This document shows, piece by piece, positions 61,001-64,000 of a stretch of 64,000 nucleotides of DNA. Both the position numbers and the translations under genes were made by a program. Source of the DNA: Tubiluchus corallicola (lineage: Eukaryota > Priapulida > Priapulimorpha > Priapulimorphida > Tubiluchidae); assembly GCA_030141605.1 (NCBI GenBank), contig JAQGDQ010000034.1:670001-734000 (forward strand), written 5' to 3'. Below the pieces are notes generated by a model, which saw only the letters and a program-made list of their open reading frames with translations, was not told the origin of the DNA and searched no databases. Within the stretch, counting starts at the first letter, position 1. The number at the start of each line of letters is the position of its first letter.

Positions 61001-63574
61001 CGTTACAAATCACGTTACAAATTATGACACACATTGGCATGCGAATGGCGAAATCTAAACCATTCATTTTAACGTCTGAATTTGATTCATTGATTTGTCA
61101 CATGACATTTTGCTCTAAAATTTTGTGTAAGCTGTTGATACATTCATTACATTTACAACACGATCCATTTTGCTTACAGTAATTTTGACCTAAGTTAAAT
61201 TCTGTTTTACTTTCAGTTGAATTGCGTTTGCTTCATAAAATTTTAGATTTGAGTTTCACCTTTTAAGAATTTAGCTTGTTTTTTTGCTTTCACTTGATGT
61301 GAGATATAATTATTGATTTTTTCGTATTGCATCTTTACATTACTGTATCTGTTTTACCAAAAATTTATACATATAGTATAACTATTATTATTATTATTCA
61401 ATTTTCAAGACTTTCTCACTTACTATTTTTCTGCCCTTTAAAAATTTGGCTAGATTAAATATACATTTCTGCTACTTAGTACTTAATTTAATACCAAATC
61501 TATTTTTAATACTATAATGTTTATATATGTATGTGCATATGTGTGTATATATATATATATATGCACACCTAAAAAATGTCATGCGCCTGTAAGTAAACTT
61601 GTACTTTTAATAAGGGGCAGCTGACGAAGTGACCAGTAGGTCTTTCGCTGCTCCTTCTCAGTTGCAATGAATTGTAAAAAATAATTATGTCGAATTTTAA
61701 CTGCTATTGAGAAAATAAAATAGAATTGAATTTATGTGTGTATAAATAATTCATTCATGTCTTTTGTCACTTAGCGCGTCTCTTGTCACATGGAAGTCGT
61801 TTGCAAATGCGTGTGCACAGTTCTTGCAAGTCGTTGTTGCTCTGTCAGCTTTATTTTTTTTAAATGAATTAATTAGTATTTTGAGTAGAGGGTGAAGATT
61901 ATTAATTAATAATTTCACTTTTTGAGATGAATATCATTGGAAATCATCAATTCGATGACTTTTTAGTTTCTACCCAACAGCCAATTCTCACAAAGAAGTT
62001 AAATTTGGCATTTTCTAAGTTTGAAAGTGAACCTTTTTAGGCTAAATTTTTTTTAATCTTAATTTGACACGTTTCTTTTTGTGCAGTAGTGTGGCATGAG
62101 GTATGTAACAGGGGGATCGCACAGGGCTGCCATCTATAATTTTATTACTTTCTTGTAAATTTGAAGTATTCATATTTTTATGATGATTCTTTTCCCAAAT
62201 GGAAGAATTTTGAAGTTGGCCTGTTGGTGCCATTTTGTAGTCGCGCTGCCCCCCTAGCAGCCACTGAATGAAGTATTTTTGTTCGATAGTTTGTAGATTG
62301 TTTATGAGGTAAACGTAGTGAAAAATATCTAATAAATAAAATAGTTACAACATAAAAATAAATTTCAGGTTTTACTGCGCATCTTCGGTGATGTTTTGGA
62401 GGACGACAGAGAAGCCAAGATGCACGAAAATGTCATCTTCACAATTTTGTCGGAGCGAAAACTTGGACCAAAACTCTACGGCGTGTTTTCACGAGGCCGC
62501 CTAGAGGAACACATTCCGGTTAGTACACAACAAACTATTTATTTTTTCTTTACTTTATAGAGCTTCTGCACACAGCAGTATTTCATTATTACATCTATAT
62601 AATTTTGTTAAAAAGACTACTGCATTCTTTACATTTTTGCACTAATAAAAATTGTATTTTTTAATAATAGGAGTAAGCATTCTCTACTAGAAAGAGAACT
62701 CGAATCTAATGCAAGTTCAGTTTTAAAGATTTTTGAATCATTAATCAAAAGTAGTCTCACAATTATCTAGCATATTACTCCATTTACTACTGCAGTAAAA
62801 ACAATAATAATTTGTTTAAAAACGATGCACAGAAATCTCAGCTAAACTGTGTTTGCTGATTGCATAATGTTTCAAACATTTAAAGGAAAACATTAGTTCA
62901 GAATAAAGAATGGTCTAAAATATTGAAAGCTACAACAGCTTTTTTTAAATTAGAGCTTAGATTAAATAATATTTACCTCCGATAGTCAAATATTGTTAAA
63001 CTTTCAAAGCTACGCACAGCTAAGTGAATCTACTAAGAATGGCAATGGCGCCTTTTTGTCAGATGATACCAAAAAGGGAAGATGCCTACAACTGTACAAA
63101 CTGTGGTTAGTTTCTGGTGTAAGCAATAGCTGTGTTCGGTTGCAGTTGATTAATTTTCTAAGCTAATTATTCAAATACAAGAAATAATTGCTAACTTTTA
63201 TAGGCAAGACAATGTATATTTTGGACAGTAAATTAAAATGAGTTTGAGTCTAAACAATCGTCCGGTTTTCCTTTAATGATAAAGAACGTATGTGTTAAAG
63301 TGCTGAATCATTCTGATCTATAATTTTAGGTTAGAATTGAATTCAAACTAAAAAACGCTAACATTCGAGGTTAACTTTACTTAAAAATAGAATGTTTATC
63401 ACTTTTTTGGGCCTTAAACTAGCGAAAATTTTTATTTTAGTCTCGGTGCCTTCGCACTGAAGAACTGCAGGATCCAGACTATTCCGCTAGCATTGCCAGG
63501 AAGTTGGCAAGATTGCACCACTTGCACGTTCCCATCTGCAAGACCCCAAAGTGGATCTTTAACATGACAAACAG
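51891..63574 (+). CDS. CHK: Choline kinase (choline/ethanolamine kinase family), 5' part
   Basis: The visible exons are one of two alternative first coding exons (51891-52012 or 54664-54785), then 60258-60333, 62369-62518 and 63441-63574. The last ends in phase 2 and the gene continues past the right edge. The enzyme phosphorylates choline with ATP, the first step of the CDP-choline route to phosphatidylcholine. Visible family features are C.EFLGG.W in the first exon, GGLSNALYLCSL (ATP-loop region), a VLLRIFGD strand, GPKLYGVFSRGRLEEHIPSR and the ARLHHLHVPI helix. The acceptor side fits choline kinase more than ethanolamine kinase (the SR.L.TEEL stretch), but that call is moderate. The catalytic HND and DFE motifs would lie in later exons outside the window. 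Introns hold several MITEs and a LINE relic. Confidence 0.9.
52912..53289. mobile_element. GGGGTGAGCAT-type MITE, copy 3
   Basis: About 378 bp with diverged ends (ACGTGTGAACAT left, ATCCTCATCC right) but the same internal order as copies 1 and 2. Flanks ACTTTACAGT and ACTTTGCAAA form a partly decayed 10-bp duplication. It lies between the two alternative choline kinase first exons. Confidence 0.7.
54664..54785 (+). CDS. CHK: choline kinase first coding exon B
   Basis: Also 122 bp with the same phase-2 end, at a GTAAGT donor. An in-frame TAG directly precedes the ATG at 54664. It encodes 40 residues with FNMCREFLGGTWANVAPEK, homologous to exon A (shared C.EFLGG.W...) yet diverged elsewhere. 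It joins the same downstream exon in frame. It could be used instead of exon A from its own promoter; only one of the two can be used per mRNA, because joining A to B would shift the frame. Confidence 0.72.
57460..57720. repeat. degenerate short tandem repeat around TTTGGACAC
   Basis: The word TTTGGACAC or a one- or two-base variant recurs about every 15-30 bp across roughly 260 bp. The overlapping minus-strand frames rich in CPN and VQN are explained by the repeat. Unit length is not well defined. Confidence 0.45.
57840..58260 (-). pseudogene. LINE reverse-transcriptase C-terminal relic
   Basis: The minus strand encodes IVRPYSDYVSQVWD, KLCERTSNTQQYKHSFSN and then NSLPEAVLRLQTF, the usual order at the end of CR1/Jockey-type ORF2 proteins. 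The conserved Trp before NSLP is a TGA stop, and at least one other in-frame break is present. It is a decayed 5'-truncated copy in a choline kinase intron. Confidence 0.65.
60401..60918. mobile_element. T2/Kolobok-like MITE, copy C
   Basis: 518 bp bounded by TTAAAGGAAAA and TTTTCCTTTAA, with CGTCCGGTTTTCC inside the right end. The termini match copies A and B, but most internal sequence differs, so it is a different subfamily. It starts 67 bp after choline kinase exon 60258-60333. Confidence 0.72.
62669..63370. mobile_element. GGGGTGAGCAT-type MITE, copy 4, inverted and interrupted
   Basis: Two halves of this family in reverse orientation, 62669-62879 and 63277 to about 63370, are split by copy D of the T2/Kolobok-like MITE. 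The left end AGGAGTAAGCAT corresponds to the family's end. The right terminus is truncated after ACATTCGAGG. Confidence 0.7.
62880..63276. mobile_element. T2/Kolobok-like MITE, copy D, inverted, nested
   Basis: 397 bp with TTAAAGGAAAAC on the left and a CGTCCGGTTTTCCTTTAA right end. The interior is the reverse complement of copies A and B with an internal deletion of about 100 bp. It is inserted at a TTAA inside copy 4 of another MITE family, which gives a direct view of its target duplication. Confidence 0.85.
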
Positions 63575-64000
63575 GTAGGTCATGTACTAGGCTATATCAC
63601 ATGGGTATGGTGAAGAGATACGTCATTGTCGTAATCATAATTTTAAATATTTGAAAAGATCATCGAAGGTCACAAAATTTCTGATAAGAAAATTAGAACT
63701 GCTCTAGTATTATAGTTGTGTAAACTGTTTTCAGAAGCAGTTGCATAAACAGTCTATGCTATGTGAATTTTTGATTATAAGTGGATTTATACGCAAATTT
63801 TTTTGCGGGGCCTTTGCGGGTAAATAATTAATTTTGAAAATTACTTTATATAAATTCTTAAACTAACTTTGACACACTTTTAAATTAACTCGCAGTCTAG
63901 ATGTTAGTTGACCATTTTGACCATACTTGCGTAGCACTGTCTACTTACTTAATGCATTTACTTATATTGATAAATCTGTGCTATAACAATAATCATCGTT

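Overview
The window is nuclear DNA of a multicellular animal. Genes are split by GT...AG introns of about 0.4-8 kb, the background is AT-rich, and the space between genes is full of microsatellites, MITEs, solo LTRs, LINE tails and tRNA-like SINE heads. The gene set (a multi-repeat tectonin lectin, a GT11 fucosyltransferase, and conserved DCPS, CIAO3 and choline kinase genes) together with a Ty3/Gypsy element of the kind common in marine invertebrates suggests an invertebrate, perhaps a lophotrochozoan such as a mollusc or annelid. That placement is inference; nothing in the sequence fixes the species.

Layout: 0-8.3 kb is gene-free repeat territory. It holds (AG)n and (CT)n tracts, a 971-bp PIF/Harbinger-like element, two solo LTRs of one family in opposite orientation, and a hAT-like MITE. 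8.7-9.9 kb holds an intronless alpha-1,2-fucosyltransferase-like gene. 12.1-14.2 kb holds a three-exon FMN 2-hydroxyacid oxidase. 14.3-20 kb is repeats again (LTR-like unit, MITE, pyrimidine tracts, a 22/44-bp satellite, a LINE tail), with one isolated GC-rich open stretch at 17.7 kb that may be a terminal exon. 20.4-30.2 kb holds a ten-coding-exon secreted protein made almost entirely of 12 tectonin repeats. 30.7-35.0 kb holds a nearly complete, very young but defective Ty3/Gypsy retrotransposon with 5-bp target duplications.

36.1-39.8 kb holds DCPS (scavenger decapping enzyme, four exons). 42.3-48.4 kb holds CIAO3/NARFL (cytosolic Fe-S assembly factor, ten exons). From 51.9 kb to beyond the right edge lies choline kinase, with two homologous candidate first coding exons that share length and splice phase. 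All recognised genes are on the + strand. They have separate housekeeping or secretory roles and do not form an operon-like unit. A fucosyltransferase and a tectonin-type (usually sugar-binding) protein lie about 11 kb apart, but a functional link is only speculative.

The strongest unusual observations are the (ABC)x4 super-repeat order of the tectonin protein, the twin 5' coding exons of choline kinase, a nested MITE insertion that exposes a TTAA target-site duplication, and a set of transposable elements whose ends and target duplications can be read directly.
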